Positions 46,690 to 58,482 of a DNA stretch of 64,000 nucleotides are shown in pieces; positions within the stretch are counted from its first letter, which is position 1, and each line of letters starts with the position of its first letter. Source of the DNA: Micrococcus sp. (GTDB lineage Bacteria > Actinomycetota > Actinomycetes > Actinomycetales > Micrococcaceae); contig JASBVO010000021.1 in NCBI GenBank assembly GCA_029961105.1, forward strand, positions 1-64,000, in the 5' to 3' direction. Both the position numbers and the translations under genes were made by a program. The notes under the pieces were generated by a model. The model was not told the origin of the DNA and ran no database searches. It saw nothing but the letters and a program-made list of their open reading frames with translations.

Positions 46690-48083
46690 CAGTGGGCCCG
46701 CTCCGTGATCGGCGTGGCGGCGGCGGGGCCTAGGCCGGTCACCCCGGCCTGGCCGTGCCGCGCGGCCCGGCGTTGCTCCCGGGCGAAGGCCAGGACCACG
46801 CCGACGGCCGCGAGGACGAAGGTCAGGGCGGAACCGCCATAGGAGATGAACGGCAGCGGGACGCCGATGACCGGCAGCAGGCCCGTGACCATCGAGATGT
46901 TGATGAACGACTGTCCCACGATCCAGGCCAGGATGCCGCCGGTGCAGATGCGCGCGAACATCGAGTCGGCGCGGCTGGCGACCCGGAACATGCCGACGGC
47001 CAGGCCTGCGAAGAGGGCCAGCACCAGCAGCGCTCCCACCAGGCCCAGTTCCTCGCCGAGGATGGTGAAGATGAAGTCGTTCTCCGCCTCGGGGATGTAA
47101 CTCCACTTCTGCCGGGACTGGCCCAGGCCGAGTCCCCACCAGCCGCCCGAGGCCAGGGCGTACAGGCCGTGCTGGGGCTGGTAGCAGGGGTCGGTGGCGA
47201 AGTCGCAATTGCCCAGCCAGGCCTGGATGCGGACGGTACGGTTGGACGAGACCAGGGCCATGATGATGACGCCCACTGCCGCCACCGCACCGGCCACTGC
47301 GAAGTAGAGCAGCCTCGTGCCGGCCAGGAAGAGCACGGCGGCCATGATCAGCATGATGACCAAGGCGGTGCCGAGGTCCCGGCCGATCATCACCAGGCCC
47401 AGCAGGATCGTGCCCACCGGGAAGAGCACGGGCACGACGGAGTGCTTGAGCTGGCCGATCAGCCGGCCCTTGCGTTCCAGCACGGCGGCGGCCCACAGCG
47501 CCAGTGCCAGTTTCGCGGCCTCCGAGGGCTGGCCCGTGGCCGGGCCGATCTTGAGCCAGTTGCGGTTGCCGTTGACCTCGTGCCCCAGGGGCGTCAGGAC
47601 CAGCATCAACAGCACCACCGCGATGATGAGCGCCGGCCAGGCCAACCGGCGCAGGCGGTCCGTGCTCAGCCGGGAGAGCCCGAGCATCACGCCCAGTCCG
47701 GCCACGGCGAAGGCCGCCTGCCGGATGAACAGGTCGTAGGAGCCGCTCGTCTCCCCGATGTTCTCCACCGAGGACGAGGACAGCACCATGATCAGCCCGA
47801 TCACGGTCAGGGCGAGGGTGCAGCCGAGGATGAGGTAGTAGGAGGACGCCGCCGTCTCCCCCTCGAGGAAGGACCACATCCGTCGCCACCAGCGGGCCGG
47901 ACCACGGCCTCCTCGTCCCGTGCTTGCGGACGAGGTGGCCGATCCCCTGCCGGTGGAGCGCCGGTCCGCGGCCGCCCGGGTGCTCCCGGCACGGGAGTCG
48001 GGGCCGGCTCCGCCGGTCACCGGACGCCGGCCCCTGGCGGGACCCCGGGTGCGGCGCGGAGGCCGGAGTGGGGTGGTCACCAT
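46689..48083 (-). CDS. ftsW: Lipid II polymerase FtsW (SEDS family)
   Basis: 464 aa. A SEDS peptidoglycan glycosyltransferase of the divisome. The start [18 protein letters not shown] at 48083 has GGAG upstream, and the cytoplasmic N-terminus of about 85 residues is basic and disordered. About ten transmembrane helices follow. Conserved segments are [32 protein letters not shown], the large loop with [20 protein letters not shown] (containing the family E and D residues) and [16 protein letters not shown]. It lies between murD and murG. Confidence 0.94.
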   Translation of the reverse strand: MVTTPLRPPRRTRGPARGRRPVTGGAGPDSRAGSTRAAADRRSTGRGSATSSASTGRGGRGPARWWRRMWSFLEGETAASSYYLILGCTLALTVIGLIMVLSSSSVENIGETSGSYDLFIRQAAFAVAGLGVMLGLSRLSTDRLRRLAWPALIIAVVLLMLVLTPLGHEVNGNRNWLKIGPATGQPSEAAKLALALWAAAVLERKGRLIGQLKHSVVPVLFPVGTILLGLVMIGRDLGTALVIMLIMAAVLFLAGTRLLYFAVAGAVAAVGVIIMALVSSNRTVRIQAWLGNCDFATDPCYQPQHGLYALASGGWWGLGLGQSRQKWSYIPEAENDFIFTILGEELGLVGALLVLALFAGLAVGMFRVASRADSMFARICTGGILAWIVGQSFINISMVTGLLPVIGVPLPFISYGGSALTFVLAAVGVVLAFAREQRRAARHGQAGVTGLGPAAATPITERAH

Positions 48084-48093
48084 GGGTGGCTCC

Positions 48094-49626
48094 TTAGCTG
48101 CCCAGGCCCTTGTCCTCCATGAGGCGGGCGACGGCGTCGATGAAGGCGTTTCCTCGGTCTGCATAGGACGTGAACTGGTCCATGGACGCCGCTGCCGGTG
48201 CCATCAGCACGACGTCCCCGGGCCGGGCCACGCCGTCGGCCGTCCGGACCGCTGCGTCCATGGCCCGGTGGCCGTCCGAGGGATCCCCTCCAGTCTCGCG
48301 CACCGCCGTCGACAGGACCGGGATGTGCGGCGCGTGTCGCTGCAAAGCCCCTGCCAGTTCGCTGGGATCCGCCCCGATGAGCACCACGGCGCGCAGACGG
48401 TGGGCATGGCGGGTCACGAGCTCGTCGTAGGTCACGCCCTTGGGCAGCCCCCCGGCGATCCACACCACGTCCGTGAAGGCACCGAGCGAGGCGTCCGCGG
48501 CGTGGGGATTGGTGGCCTTGGAGTCGTTGATCCACAGCACGTCATCGGCCTTGGCCACGAGCTGGATACGGTGCTCACCCGGGCGGTAGGAGCGCAGCCC
48601 GTCACGGACCGCCTCCGGCGGCACGCCGATGGCCCGGACCAGGGCGGCCGCCGCCAGGGCGTTGGCCACCTGGTGACGCGGCGCGATCGGTCCGAGGTCC
48701 TCCACGTGGCCCAGCTCCAGGGCCTGGTGGGCGCGTTCGTCCAGGAATGCCCGGTCCACGAGGATGCCGTCCACCACGCCCACCATGGACAGTCCCGGCG
48801 TGCCGGTGGTGAAGGACACGGCCCGGCAGCCCTCCTGGACGTCGGCCTGCTCGACCATGCGCATGGTCTCCGGCTGGGCCTCGTTGAAGATGCACGCCTC
48901 GCGGGTGTTCTCGTAGATCCTGGCCTTGTCCGCCCGGTACCCCTCGAAGGACCCGTGCCAGTCCACGTGGTCCTCGGCCAGGTTGAGCACGACCGAGGCG
49001 GCGGGCTCGATGTGGTGGGTCCAGTGCAGCTGGAAGCTGGAGAGCTCCACCGCGATCACGTCCCAGCCCTCCGGGTCGCGGATGGCGTCCAGGATCGGGG
49101 TGCCCACGTTGCCGCAGGCCACGGCGCGCAGGCCGGCGGCCAGCAGCATGGACTCCACCATGCCCACCGTCGTGGTCTTGCCGTTGGTGCCGGTGACCAC
49201 CAGCCAGTCGGCCGTCTTGCGCCCGGCGCGTTCGCGGACCCGCCAAGCCAGTTCGACGTCTCCCCAGACGGGGATCCCGGCGTCGGCGGCCGCTGCCAGC
49301 AGCGGCTGGTCCGGCCGCCACCCCGGGGAGGTGACGACGACGTCGGCGGGCGCGCCGCCGACGTCGGGAAGGGACCGGGCGTGTTCCTCGCCGAGCAGCA
49401 CCTCGCGGACCCCCACGATCTTCAGGGTGTCCGCCTTGGCCAGGTTCTCCGGGGTGTCCTGGCCGTCCACGACGACGACGTCCGCCCCGAGCTCGGCCAG
49501 GGTGTCCGCCGCGGAGAACCCGGACAGCCCGAGGCCCGCTACGACCACGCGCAACCCGGACCAGTCCGCATCCCAGGAGGTCAGGCCGTCCAGCCGGGAA
49601 TGGCCGGGGATGCCTCCGGCGCTCAC
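48094..49626 (-). CDS. murD: UDP-N-acetylmuramoylalanine--D-glutamate ligase
   Basis: 510 aa. It adds D-Glu in muropeptide synthesis. The GTG at 49626 (VSAGGIPGHSRLDG) is chosen because it overlaps the mraY stop as GTGA. Motifs: VVVAGLGLSGFSAADTLAEL, ATP site VTGTNGKTTTVGM, VELSSFQLHW, NLAEDHVDWHG and NDSKATNPHAA. Length is a little above the E. coli enzyme. It is followed by ftsW after 10 bp. Confidence 0.95.
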   Translation of the reverse strand: MSAGGIPGHSRLDGLTSWDADWSGLRVVVAGLGLSGFSAADTLAELGADVVVVDGQDTPENLAKADTLKIVGVREVLLGEEHARSLPDVGGAPADVVVTSPGWRPDQPLLAAAADAGIPVWGDVELAWRVRERAGRKTADWLVVTGTNGKTTTVGMVESMLLAAGLRAVACGNVGTPILDAIRDPEGWDVIAVELSSFQLHWTHHIEPAASVVLNLAEDHVDWHGSFEGYRADKARIYENTREACIFNEAQPETMRMVEQADVQEGCRAVSFTTGTPGLSMVGVVDGILVDRAFLDERAHQALELGHVEDLGPIAPRHQVANALAAAALVRAIGVPPEAVRDGLRSYRPGEHRIQLVAKADDVLWINDSKATNPHAADASLGAFTDVVWIAGGLPKGVTYDELVTRHAHRLRAVVLIGADPSELAGALQRHAPHIPVLSTAVRETGGDPSDGHRAMDAAVRTADGVARPGDVVLMAPAAASMDQFTSYADRGNAFIDAVARLMEDKGLGS

Positions 49627-50722
49627 TGGACCAGCACCCACTCACCGTAGAAGATCGCCACGCCCAGGGCGACGCACAGCAGGCCGATCAGCCAGAACCG
49701 CACGACCACCGTGACCTCTGCCCAGCCCTTGAGCTCGAAGTGGTGCTGCAGGGGGGCCATGAGGAAGACCCGCTTGCCGCCGGAGAACTTGAAGTAGCCG
49801 ACCTGGACGATCACGGACACGGTGATCAGGACCATCAGCCCGGCCAGGACGATCACGAGCAGTTCCGTGCGGGACAGGATGGCGAACCCGGCCAGCGCTC
49901 CGCCCAGGGCCAGGGAGCCGGTGTCCCCCATGAAGATCTTCGCGGGAGAGGTGTTCCACCACAGGAAGCCCATGAGCGAGCCGGTGAGGATGGCACCGAG
50001 CATCGCCAGGTCCAGGGGGTCACGGACCTCGTAGCAGCCGGCGGCACCGCCCGAGGTGGAGCATGACTGGTTGGACTGGAAGATGGTGATCAGCACGTAG
50101 GCGGCGGTGATCATCGCGGTGGCACCGGTGGCCAGGCCGTCCAGGCCGTCGGTCAGGTTCACCGCGTTGGTGGTGGCCGTGGTGATGAGGTTGGACCAGA
50201 TCACGAAGAGGATCACCCCGAGCACGGGGCCGGCGAAGGCGAGGTCGATCGGCAGGTCGCGCACGAGGGAGATGGCGGTGGAGGCCGGCGTCAGCCCCCG
50301 CTCATCCGGGAAGTTCAGGGCCAGTACGGCGAAGGTGATGCCCACGACCCCCTGCAGGACGATCTTCGCCCAAGGTGTCAGGCCGAGCGAGCGCTGATTG
50401 GAGATCTTGGTGAAGTCGTCCAGGAACCCGACCAGTCCCATGCCGGCCATCAGGAACAGCAGGATCAGCGCCGAGGCGGTCGGCCCGGCGTTCTCGAGCC
50501 CCAGGCCGCCCATGATCCAGTGCGTCAGGAAGTAGGCCACGACCGTGACCACCACGAACACGGCCCCTCCCATGGTGGGGGTACCGCGCTTCGTCTTGTG
50601 GGTGGTCGGGCCGTCGTCGCGGATGAACTGGCCGTATCCCCGCCTCACCAGGAAGCGGATGAACAGGGGGGTGCCGACGAGAGTCAGGACCAGCCCGAGC
50701 AGACCACCGATCAACAGGCCTA

Positions 50723-50726
<4 letters not shown>
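49623..50726 (-). CDS. mraY: Phospho-MurNAc-pentapeptide transferase
   Basis: 367 aa. This integral membrane enzyme makes lipid I from UDP-MurNAc-pentapeptide and undecaprenyl phosphate. Ten transmembrane helices are expected. The signatures are TPTMGGAVFV, DDFTKI (Asp pair), NAVNLTDGLDGLATG and FMGDTGSLALGG, followed by LMAPLQHHFELKGW. The GTG start overlaps the murF stop as GTGA. Length is normal. Confidence 0.96.
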
Positions 50727-52233
<1,507 letters not shown>

Positions 52234-52237
<4 letters not shown>

Positions 52238-53964
52238 GACCCGTCAACTTTACGTCCCCGCCCGGGGGAAACCGGTGAGGGGCCGTGGCCGTGCCGCGCC
52301 AGGGCGGCCCGGAGCTCGACGCGGTCGTCGAGCGGGACGTCGACTCCGTCCATGTCCTGCACGGTCTCATGGCCGCGGCCGGCGAGCAGGACGGTGTCGG
52401 CTGGTGTGGCCAAGGACACGGCCAGCTCGATCGCGTCCTGGCGTGGCGCGGACTCGTAGACCTCGACGGCACGGCCGGCCGCGGCAGCCACCCGCGCGCC
52501 GTCGTGGACCCCGGCCAGGACCTCGGCCCGGATCCCGGCCGGGGCCTCTCCGTGGGGGTCGTCGTCGGTGACGATCACGACGTCGGCCCACTGGGCGGCG
52601 ATCCGGCCCATCTCCGGGCGCTTGGCGCGGTCCCGGTCACCGGTGGCCCCGAAGACCAGGATCGTCCGCCCCGCGTCGCCGCCGGCGGCGCGCCGCGCCT
52701 CCTGGACCGACTCGAGGGCCCGGACCAGGCCGTCGGGGTTGTGGGCGAAGTCGACGATGGCGTCCGGGGCGTGGCCGACCACCTCCATGCGTCCCGGCAC
52801 GGCCGTGGCGAAGGGGCCCTGCCCCACGGGGCCGTCGAGCACGGCGGCGATCGCGTCCCAGTCCCCGGACGGCCGGGACTCGAACACCATGACGGCGGCC
52901 AGGGCCGCGTTGGCGACGTTGAACCGTCCGGGCAGTCCGGTCGACACCGGTACCGTCCGCCCCGAGGCCGCGTGGCGCAGCGCGAACCGGTGGCCGAGGC
53001 CCGCCGGGGCGAGATCGGTGATGGCCCAGTCCGCGGCCAGCTCCGGACCGCCGTGGTCGGCGGCCGGGCCGAGGGCCAGGGTCACGACCGGGCAGCCGGC
53101 ATCGGCGGCCATCCTCGTGCCCCAGGTCCGTCCGTCGGCATCGGGCGCGTCCGGGCCACCGTCGAGCGTGATGACGGCGCGGTCCGTGCGATCGGCGTCG
53201 AACAGGCCCGCCTTGGCCCGGAAGTAGTCGTCCATGGACCCGTGCAGGTCCAGGTGGTCCCTCGTGAGATTCGTGAAACCGGCCACCGCATAGTGCAGCC
53301 CGGAGATCCGCCGGTAGCTGATCGCGTGCGAGGACACCTCCATCACCGCCGAGCCGACGTCCTCCTGGCGCATCAGGGCCATCAGGGCGTGCAGCTGAGT
53401 GGACTCCGGGGTGGTCAGCGTGCTGGGCACCACGCGGCCCCCGGCCCGGATCTCGATCGTGCCGATCAGCCCGGTGGTCTCCCCCAGCGCACGCAGCAGG
53501 GCCGTCAGGAAGTAGCTGGTGGTGGTCTTGCCGTTCGTTCCGGTGATCCCGAACAGCCGCGGTCCCGCCCCGGCGTTGCGGTACACGGCAGCGGCAGCCG
53601 GCCCGACGGCGTCGCGCACGTCCTCCACCACGAGCACCGGGGTGCCGGTGGCCGAGGCGGCACAGAGCCGGGCGCCCTCGCGGTCCGTGAGGATGCCCCG
53701 GGCCCCGCCGGTGATGACCGCCGCGGCGAACTCGGCACCGTGCCGGGAGGCTCCCGGGATGCCGACGTAGAGGTCGCCGGGCCGGACCGTCCGCGAGTCC
53801 ATGGCGATGCCGCTGGGTCCAGGGCGGCCCGTGGTGCTGCCGACGACATCGGCCGGCTGGCCGGCGCGGTCCAGCCCGGCGAGCAGCTCGTCCCAGGGGA
53901 TCGGGGCATTGTGGGCGGGACGGAAGGCCGCGTCCTGCGCGGCGGGAGTCAGGGGGGTGGTCAT
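52234..53964 (-). CDS. murE: UDP-MurNAc-dipeptide synthetase MurE (probably L-Lys adding)
   Basis: 576 aa. It adds the third amino acid of the stem peptide. The start MTTPLTPAAQDAAFRPAHN at 53964 lies 7 bp after ftsI. The ATP loop GITGTNGKTTTSYFL, MEVSSHAISYRR and DFAHNPDGL are intact. In the substrate motif, where DAP enzymes have DNPR, this protein reads DDPH (468-471, followed by GE). The lack of the Arg argues for L-Lys rather than meso-DAP, as in Micrococcaceae, but this is inference from one motif. About 60 extra residues precede and interrupt the first domain. Confidence 0.93.
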
Positions 53965-53971
53965 CCGGGCT

Positions 53972-55765
53972 CTACCAGGGTCGCTTCTGGGGGTCGTCGG
54001 TGAAGACATCGTAGTGCTGCGGCTCGGCGTCCGAGGGCGGGACGCTGTACTGGGCCAGCAGGTAGGACAGGACCTCGGCGGCGGTGTCCTCCACCTCCCA
54101 GGCCTTCCAGTTGCCCTGGGGGCGGTGGACGGCGACGGAGACCACGAACCGGGGATCGTCCAGCGGGGCCACACCGGTGAAGGAGGTCGTGTAGCCGTTG
54201 TAGCCGCCGACGCCGGCGGCCTCGCCGGTACCGGTCTTGCCGCCGACCCGGTACCCGGGGATCTGCGCCGGCGTGGCGGTGCCCACCTGGACGACGCCCT
54301 CCATCATCCTCAGCATCTCCTCCGAGGTCTCCTCGGAGTAGATGCGGGTGCCCTCCGGATCCGGCTGGACGTGCTCCGAGCCGTCGGCGTCGATATAGGC
54401 GTCGATGAGCTGCGGACGCTTCTGGACGCCGCCGTTGGCGACGGTCTGGAAGATCTGCGCCATGTGCAGGGTGGTCTGGGTGTAGCCCTGGCCGAACATC
54501 GTGGTGAACCGCTGGCGGCCGTCCCACTGCTCGGGCGGCACCAGGATGCCCTTGTTGGAACCGGGCAGCCCGATGTCCACGTGCTCGCCGATCCCGAGCT
54601 TCTTCATGTACTCGTAGCGGGTCTGGTCGTCCACGCTCTGGGCCACCTGGACCGTGCCGGTGTTGTAGGAGCGGGTGAAGATGCCGGCCGTGGTCATCTC
54701 GTAGGTGTCGTGGGGCATCGAGTCGTTGATGATCTGCCCGTCGAACTCCTGCTTGTTGGGCACGGTGTAGGCGTCGGTCGGTTCCACGCCGCCCTCCTCG
54801 AGGGCGGTGGCGAACGTGGGGACCTTGCCCGTGGAGCCCGGCTCGTAGGACTGGGTCAGGGCGGTGGGCCGCCAGAAGAGGCTGTCCGTGGCGGAGGGAT
54901 CGGAGGGGTCCACCGTGGTGGAGTCCGCCATGGCCAGCAGCTCGCCCGTCTTGGCGTCCATCACCACGATGTTGCCCCACAAGGCGTCGTAGGATTCCGT
55001 CTTCGCGGCGATCGCCTCCTGGGCGAACCACTGGACGTCCTGGTTGATCGTCAGCCGCACGTCCTGGCCGTCGACGGCGGGCGTCTCGGAGAACTCCGCG
55101 TTGGGAATGCGCACGCCGTCGGCGGAGATCTCGTAGGTGCGCTTCCCCGGCTCCCCGGACAGCTGCTCGTCCTGGCTCAGCTCGAGCCCCTCGAGCGGGG
55201 TGCCGTCCCCGCCCACGAAGCCCAGGATCGAACCGGCCACCGACCCGTTGGGGTAGGTCCGCTCGGTGACCGGTTCGGCCAGCAGGCCCGGGATGCCGAG
55301 CTCCAGCGCCTGGTCCTTGACCTCCGGGGTGACTCCCTTCGACACGACCTTGTACGGCCGGTCCCCGACCATGCGGGCCTCGAGCTCTGCGCGGTCGATG
55401 CCGAGGATGCCGGAGAGCCGGTCCAGCGAGTCGGCCAGGGACACGTCCACCATGGAGGCGCTCTCCTCGTCCCAGCGCCGGTAGTCCTTCACCAGGCGCT
55501 GGTCGGCCACGAGGTCGTAGCGGTCCACCGAGGCGGCCATCACCCGCCCCTGGGAGTCCAGGATCGATCCACGCTCGGGAGCCACCGTCACCGAGCGCAG
55601 TCGCTCCTTCATGGCATCCTGCGCGTGGCCCGAGGCGTCCACGCCCTGGATGAAGACGAGCCGCAGGGCCAGCACCGCCAGCAGGACCAGGGCGATGATG
55701 ATGCCCAGGCGCAGGCGCCGGCCGCCAACGTCCGCGGCACTTCGAGCGTCGGATGCCTGGGCCAT
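53972..55765 (-). CDS. ftsI: Peptidoglycan transpeptidase FtsI / PBP3-type
   Basis: 597 aa. A class B penicillin-binding protein of the divisome. One transmembrane helix (about 20-38) is followed by a dimerisation domain and the transpeptidase domain. It has S311-T-G-K314 (SxxK, nucleophile S311), S366-Y-N368 (SxN) and K510-T-G512. RBS AGGAAGGA is upstream of the ATG at 55765. A 100-bp gap separates it from the ftsL-like gene. It works with FtsW, encoded in the same cluster. Confidence 0.96.
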   Translation of the reverse strand: MAQASDARSAADVGGRRLRLGIIIALVLLAVLALRLVFIQGVDASGHAQDAMKERLRSVTVAPERGSILDSQGRVMAASVDRYDLVADQRLVKDYRRWDEESASMVDVSLADSLDRLSGILGIDRAELEARMVGDRPYKVVSKGVTPEVKDQALELGIPGLLAEPVTERTYPNGSVAGSILGFVGGDGTPLEGLELSQDEQLSGEPGKRTYEISADGVRIPNAEFSETPAVDGQDVRLTINQDVQWFAQEAIAAKTESYDALWGNIVVMDAKTGELLAMADSTTVDPSDPSATDSLFWRPTALTQSYEPGSTGKVPTFATALEEGGVEPTDAYTVPNKQEFDGQIINDSMPHDTYEMTTAGIFTRSYNTGTVQVAQSVDDQTRYEYMKKLGIGEHVDIGLPGSNKGILVPPEQWDGRQRFTTMFGQGYTQTTLHMAQIFQTVANGGVQKRPQLIDAYIDADGSEHVQPDPEGTRIYSEETSEEMLRMMEGVVQVGTATPAQIPGYRVGGKTGTGEAAGVGGYNGYTTSFTGVAPLDDPRFVVSVAVHRPQGNWKAWEVEDTAAEVLSYLLAQYSVPPSDAEPQHYDVFTDDPQKRPW

Positions 55766-55865
55766 CTGCTGGGTTCCTTCCTGTCGGTCACCCCGGCCTG
55801 GGCGCCGTCCGGTCGTTCATCGGTTCGTCGGGGGCTGGTGCCGGACCGTCTCCGGCGCGCCCGTC

Positions 55866-56663
55866 TCAGTCCGTGCTGGAGGCGGTGAATTGCGGGGCGG
55901 GGATCGTCCCGCCGTTGAGTTCGCGGTCGGCGCCGGAGCCGTCATCGCCGGTCCGTCCCTCCGCCGACCCGGCGGACTGGTCCTCCTGCCCGGCCGCTGT
56001 GTGGTCCGCGGGCTGCTCACCGGCCGGCCGGCCGGGCGCCGTCGTTCCGTTCGACTCCTGCACGGCCGGCGCCTGCTCTGCGGCGTTCTCCGTGGCCTGG
56101 CCCTCGGCGGCCCGGGCCGCTGCCTGCTCGGCCGGTCCGACCGGCGCCTCGATCAGGCCGGCGGGCCGGTCCTCGCCCTCGGCGGAGGTGGCGGCCCCGG
56201 AGACCTCGCCCGTGGCGAGGTCGATCGCCGCGATGTCGCCCGGCCTGACCATGCCGAGCCGGTCAGCCTCGGCCGCAAGGTTCTGGGGTGCCTCCAGGTG
56301 CTCCACCTGCTGGCGCAGCCGCTCGTTGGCCTGCGTCAGGTCCAGTTGCTCGCTCTTCAGCCCGACCATCTGGTACTGCCGGTTGGAGACCGAGATGTTG
56401 ACCACCAGGACCGCCAGCAGCGCGACGGCCAGGATGCCGACACAGAGGGCGACGAAGCCCCGGCCGGATCTCCTGACGGGCGCGGGCACGATGGCCAGGG
56501 GGGTCCGTGATCGGTCCGGCGCGCTCTGCGAGCCGGCCGGCGCGGCGCGGTACTCGGGGCTGATCGTGGGTTGCCAAGGAGCAGCCTGGTCCAGCAGCGG
56601 AGCAGTGCTCTCGCGGGCGTGGACGGGCTGCTGCATGGCAGTGCGCTGCTGCGTTGCGGTCAT
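55866..56663 (-). CDS. FtsL-like divisome protein with long Ala/Glu tail
   Basis: 265 aa. In the ftsL position between rsmH and ftsI. A disordered N-terminus (1-68) leads to one transmembrane helix (about 70-92). A short coiled coil follows (about 93-125, [20 protein letters not shown] and on), then the end of an FtsL/DivIC-like unit ([20 protein letters not shown]). A further 110 residues are low-complexity, rich in Ala, Glu, Gly and Pro, outside the membrane. It overlaps the rsmH stop by 4 nt. Identification rests on topology and position rather than on sequence motifs. Confidence 0.85.
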   Translation of the reverse strand: MTATQQRTAMQQPVHARESTAPLLDQAAPWQPTISPEYRAAPAGSQSAPDRSRTPLAIVPAPVRRSGRGFVALCVGILAVALLAVLVVNISVSNRQYQMVGLKSEQLDLTQANERLRQQVEHLEAPQNLAAEADRLGMVRPGDIAAIDLATGEVSGAATSAEGEDRPAGLIEAPVGPAEQAAARAAEGQATENAAEQAPAVQESNGTTAPGRPAGEQPADHTAAGQEDQSAGSAEGRTGDDGSGADRELNGGTIPAPQFTASSTD

Positions 56664-57655
56664 GCTGTGCTCCTTGATGGTCTGATCTTCTCAATAGCGC
56701 GCACTTTTGCTGAGGAGGCGCGAGGGTTTTCTTCGATTTCTTTTTCGGTGGGCTTGTCGACGCCCCTGGTCAGGACCCTGACCACCGGTTCGTGCTCCTC
56801 CAGCTCAACGGGGAATCCGGGGGGCGCCGTGGAGGTGGACTGTGCCGTGATGGCCCTCTTGGTGATCCTGTCCTCGAGCGAGTGATAGCTCATGACCACG
56901 AGCCGTCCCCCCACCGCCAAGGCACGCAGAGCCGCGGGCAATGCCTCCTCGAGGACGTCGAGTTCCTCATTGACCTCGATCCTGAGGGCCTGGAACGTGC
57001 GTTTGGCGGGGTGGCCGCCACTGCGGCCGGCCGCGGCGGGAACTGCCGAGCGGATGACCTCCACGAGCCGGCCGGTGGTCTCGAAGCGCTCGTCCTCGCG
57101 GGCCCGGACGATGGCCGAGGCGATCCTGCCGGCAAACTTCTCCTCGCCCCAGGACCTGATGAGCCGTCGCAGCCGGTCCTCGTCGTACTCGTTCACGACG
57201 TCGGCGGCGGTGATCCCGCCGGTCGTGTCCATGCGCATGTCCAGCGGCGCGTCGTACGAGTAGGCGAAGCCCCGTTCGCGCTCGTCGAGCTGGTAGGAGG
57301 AGACGCCCAGGTCGAAGAGCATGGCGTCCGCCTCGCTGAACCCGGCCGCCGCCAGGGCCTCGGCGACGCCGTCGTACGTGCCGTGCCACGTCCGCAGCCG
57401 GTCGCCGGCCCAGGCCAGTCGTCGGGTGGCCAGGCGCAGCGCCTCGGTGTCCCGGTCGATGCCCACGACGACGGCGTCGGGGTGCCGGGTCAGGATCGCC
57501 TCGGCGTGTCCTCCCATGCCCAGGGTGCCGTCCAGGGCGACGGGGCGCCGACCGGCGTCGCGGGCAGCGTCGAGACCCGGGGAGAGCAGGTCCAGGACGC
57601 GGTCGCGCATGACGGGGATGTGCCGGTCCTGTGCCGGTCTCTGCTCTTCACCCAA
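56660..57655 (-). CDS. rsmH: 16S rRNA (cytosine-1402-N4) methyltransferase
   Basis: 331 aa, also called MraW. It methylates C1402 in the ribosomal decoding centre. Typical are [13 protein letters not shown] near the start, the SAM motif [43 protein letters not shown] and the later [13 protein letters not shown] and [13 protein letters not shown]. The start is a TTG at 57655 with GGAAGGG about 8 nt upstream. The stop overlaps the ftsL-like start as ATGA. Two tandem mraW-type hairpins lie in its leader. Confidence 0.95.
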   Translation of the reverse strand: MGEEQRPAQDRHIPVMRDRVLDLLSPGLDAARDAGRRPVALDGTLGMGGHAEAILTRHPDAVVVGIDRDTEALRLATRRLAWAGDRLRTWHGTYDGVAEALAAAGFSEADAMLFDLGVSSYQLDERERGFAYSYDAPLDMRMDTTGGITAADVVNEYDEDRLRRLIRSWGEEKFAGRIASAIVRAREDERFETTGRLVEVIRSAVPAAAGRSGGHPAKRTFQALRIEVNEELDVLEEALPAALRALAVGGRLVVMSYHSLEDRITKRAITAQSTSTAPPGFPVELEEHEPVVRVLTRGVDKPTEKEIEENPRASSAKVRAIEKIRPSRSTA

Positions 57656-57782
57656 GCCGTGTGCCCTTCCGTTGCTCGTCCTCGACGGATTCCGCTGGCC
57701 CCACCCGGATCGCGACGGCAGAAGGCCCTTTTAAGTGACAGGCGGACCCTTGGATCAGATCCCCATCCGCAGGGGCTCCGCG

Positions 57783-57808
57783 CCTGGCCCGGGGGAAGTC
57801 GGGTCAGG
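57783..57808 (-). ncRNA. mraW RNA motif hairpin, copy nearer rsmH
   Basis: On the minus strand CCTG-A-CCCG and CGGG-C-CAGG form a stem around the loop ACTTCCCC. The conserved CUUCCCC loop and the location upstream of mraW/rsmH match the actinobacterial mraW RNA motif as I recall it from comparative genomics work. It is likely cis-regulatory. Confidence 0.7.
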
Positions 57809-57833
57809 ACCGGAACGGCTCACCGGTTCCGTG

Positions 57834-57859
57834 CCTGGCCCGGGGGAAGTCGGGTCAGG
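57834..57859 (-). ncRNA. mraW RNA motif hairpin, copy nearer mraZ
   Basis: An identical second copy, 51 bp from the first. The two lie in a 32-bp perfect direct repeat (57782-57813 and 57833-57864) in the mraZ-rsmH intergenic region. Tandem copies are known for this motif. Confidence 0.7.
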
Positions 57860-57951
57860 ACCGGCCTGGGGCGGCTGGAGGTCTCATGCAAGAATCCGCG
57901 CTGTTCGGTTGTGCCGGCCGGTCCGCGGCTGAGTGCGGAGCGGCCGGTGGG

Positions 57952-58383
57952 TCAGAAGATCCCCGGGAGGACTTCCTCGTCGGTCTCCGAGAAGGCGTTC
58001 TCCTGGTCCTCCAAGTAGGAGTTCCAGGCCTCGGCATCCCAGATCTCTGCTCGCGTGCCGGCCCCGATGACCGCCACGTCCCGGTCCAGTCCCGCGTAGT
58101 TGCGCAACGGTCCCGGGATGGTGATCCGCCCCTGCTTGTCCGGGACCTCATCGGAAGCTCCGGACAGGAAGACGCGGATGTAGTCCCTGGCCTGGCGTGA
58201 GGACAGCGGAGCCGACCTCATCTGCTCGTGAACCCTTTCGAACTCACGAGCACTGAAGACGTAGATGCAGCGCTCCTGCCCCCGGGTGAGGACCAGACCG
58301 TCGGCGAGCTCCTCACGGAACTTCGCCGGGAGGATCAGACGGGCCTTCTCGTCCAGCCGCGGCGTGTAGGTGCCCAGGAACAT
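57952..58383 (-). CDS. mraZ: Transcriptional regulator MraZ
   Basis: 143 aa, the standard length. A tandem SpoVT/AbrB-like protein that binds direct repeats upstream of the division cluster. It begins [20 protein letters not shown] and has both DxxxR-type repeats ([16 protein letters not shown] and [18 protein letters not shown]). It ends [12 protein letters not shown]. The open frame before ATG 58383 is a shadow. It heads the division operon and probably represses it through the three GTGG boxes in its promoter. Confidence 0.96.
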   Translation of the reverse strand: MFLGTYTPRLDEKARLILPAKFREELADGLVLTRGQERCIYVFSAREFERVHEQMRSAPLSSRQARDYIRVFLSGASDEVPDKQGRITIPGPLRNYAGLDRDVAVIGAGTRAEIWDAEAWNSYLEDQENAFSETDEEVLPGIF

Positions 58384-58450
58384 GGACCACCGCCTTTGCC
58401 GTCCGAGAGGGCCGTTCGAGCCTCCTTCAACACCACCATCCTCTAATGCC

Positions 58451-58476
58451 CTCCACTTTACCCCACTACCCTCCAC
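58451..58476 (-). promoter_or_regulatory. MraZ operator: three GTGG boxes, 10-bp period
   Basis: On the minus strand GTGGAG (58471-58476), GTGGGG (58461-58466) and GTGGAG (58451-58456) repeat every 10 bp. This is the arrangement known for MraZ binding (direct repeats spaced by one helical turn). They occupy the spacer and -10 region of the mraZ promoter. Confidence 0.75.
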
Positions 58477-58482
58477 CGTCAA
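58455..58482 (-). promoter_or_regulatory. Promoter of the mraZ division operon
   Basis: TTGACG (58477-58482) and TAAAGT (58455-58460) on the minus strand are separated by 16 bp. The MraZ boxes overlap them, so MraZ binding would block RNA polymerase. The leader to mraZ is about 65 nt. Confidence 0.7.

Noticed and set aside
45568-47889. 773-codon frame that looks like an FtsW-MurG fusion
   Set aside because: Only the last 373 codons are MurG. The earlier part is out-of-frame ftsW sequence, and ftsW has its own good frame and stop at 46689.
57782-57864. 32-bp direct repeat as an insertion-sequence footprint or CRISPR remnant
   Set aside because: Only two copies exist and each contains a hairpin with the CUUCCCC loop, which fits the mraW RNA motif better.
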